6,992 nucleotides of DNA, from NCBI GenBank assembly GCA_002347185.1, contig DDXK01000043.1, positions 3,146 to 10,137 on the forward strand, in the 5' to 3' direction. Numbering within the stretch: the stretch's first letter is position 1; every line of letters starts with the position of its first letter. The notes beneath the pieces were generated by a model. That model did no database searches. It was given only the letters and a program-made list of their open reading frames with translations, and was not told the origin of the DNA. Shown here one piece after another: positions 6,393 to 6,992 of this stretch. A program made the position numbers and the translations under genes. Source of the DNA: Desulfobulbaceae bacterium UBA2262. Its GTDB lineage: Bacteria > Desulfobacterota > Desulfobulbia > Desulfobulbales > Desulfurivibrionaceae.

Positions 6393-6992
6393 TCAGACGC
6401 GGGTCAGATGGCGGTATTTGATGCGGTGGGGCTGGGCCGCGGCCTCGCCCAGACGGGCCTTCCTGTCCTCTTCGTACTCGGAGTAGTTGCCGTCGAACCA
6501 GACCACCTGGGAATCACCCTCAAAGGCCAGGATATGGGTGGCGATGCGGTCCAGAAACCAGCGGTCATGGCTGATCACCACGGCGCAGCCGGCGAAATTC
6601 TCCAGAGCCTCCTCCAGGGCGCGCAGGGCGCTGACATCGAGGTCGTTGGTGGGCTCGTCCAGCAAGATCACGTTGGCGCCTTCTTTCAGCATGCGGGCCA
6701 GATGTACCCGGTTGCGCTGGCCGCCGGAAAGGAGGCCAACCTTTTTCTGCTGCTCGGGGCCCGAGAAGTTGAACCTGCCCACATAGGCGCGGGAGTTGAC
6801 CTCGCGGTTGCCCATGGTGATGGTTTCCTGCCCTTCGCTGATGGCCTGCCAGATGGTGTGCTCGGGATTCAGGACATCGCGGGACTGGTCCACATAGGCG
6901 AGCTTCACGGTCTCGCCCAGCCGGATGCTGCCCGCGTCCGGTTTTTCCTGGCCGGTGATCAGCTTGAACAGGGTGGATTTGCCGGCGCCGTT
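6393..6992 (-). CDS. ettA: Energy-dependent translational throttle protein EttA (C-terminal part; 5' end missing)
   Basis: The minus-strand frame is open from the window edge to TGA at 6395-6393. About 199 residues are visible, the last third of a family of about 555. The visible part is the second ABC cassette: Walker A NGAGKST at the very edge (its first residues lie outside), signature LSGGQ (visible residues 88-92), Walker B ILLDEPTNDLD with D112/E113, and H-loop ISHDRWF with H142. The C-terminus has GNYSEYEEDRKARLG and ends in RIKYRHL, both closely matching EttA of E. coli and separating it from Uup. EttA is a soluble ABC-F protein that binds the ribosomal E site and gates entry into elongation according to the ATP/ADP ratio. 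A GTG at 6908 lies inside the cassette and is not the start. The gene is followed by a strong terminator, so it ends its own transcription unit. Confidence 0.95.
   Translation of the reverse strand, partial: NGAGKSTLFKLITGQEKPDAGSIRLGETVKLAYVDQSRDVLNPEHTIWQAISEGQETITMGNREVNSRAYVGRFNFSGPEQQKKVGLLSGGQRNRVHLARMLKEGANVILLDEPTNDLDVSALRALEEALENFAGCAVVISHDRWFLDRIATHILAFEGDSQVVWFDGNYSEYEEDRKARLGEAAAQPHRIKYRHLTRV

Noticed and set aside
6393..6908. A separate small ABC protein starting at GTG 6908
   Set aside because: The frame stays open to the window edge and contains Walker A upstream of that GTG, so this is the truncated C-terminal part of EttA.
1..6992. Mobile elements, CRISPR arrays, tRNA or rRNA genes, riboswitches
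   Set aside because: I saw no transposase or integrase, spaced direct repeats, tRNA-like cloverleaf or long structured leader. The longest non-coding stretch is about 113 bases (6280-6392) and is accounted for by the terminator and promoter.

Overview
The window is GC-rich, densely coded bacterial chromosome with strong G/C bias at third codon positions. It holds five protein genes: two are cut by the window edges and three are complete. The gene set, together with a large PAS/GAF hybrid histidine kinase of the HDFNN type, would fit a Desulfobacterota (former deltaproteobacterial) genome. That placement is inferred from general style and no marker in the window proves it. I see no mobile element, tRNA, rRNA, CRISPR array or sign of recent transfer.

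Left block, plus strand (1-3620): the C-terminal part of a RhlB-like DEAD-box RNA helicase, then after 9 bases a complete Uup-type ABC-F ATPase, then after 59 bases a complete dihydrofolate reductase (folA). The three probably form one transcription unit. The first two act on RNA and ribosomes or on DNA repair intermediates. FolA makes tetrahydrofolate and is most likely a passenger in the unit.

Right block, minus strand (6992-3628): the C-terminal third of the ABC-F translation factor EttA, a well-formed intrinsic terminator, a sigma70-like promoter that begins at the base next to the terminator's T tract, and a complete 883-residue membrane-anchored hybrid sensor kinase (2 TM, PAS, GAF, PAS, HisKA, HATPase, receiver). 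The kinase converges on folA with only 7 bases between the two stop codons.

The window therefore carries two ABC-F paralogues (Uup and EttA) about 3.3 kb apart in opposite orientation, with folA and an orphan sensor kinase between them. I found no convincing new multi-gene system. The points most worth checking are the compact terminator/promoter junction at 6303-6367, the orphan hybrid kinase, and two seven-base G/C runs, one in the kinase leader and one in its coding sequence.
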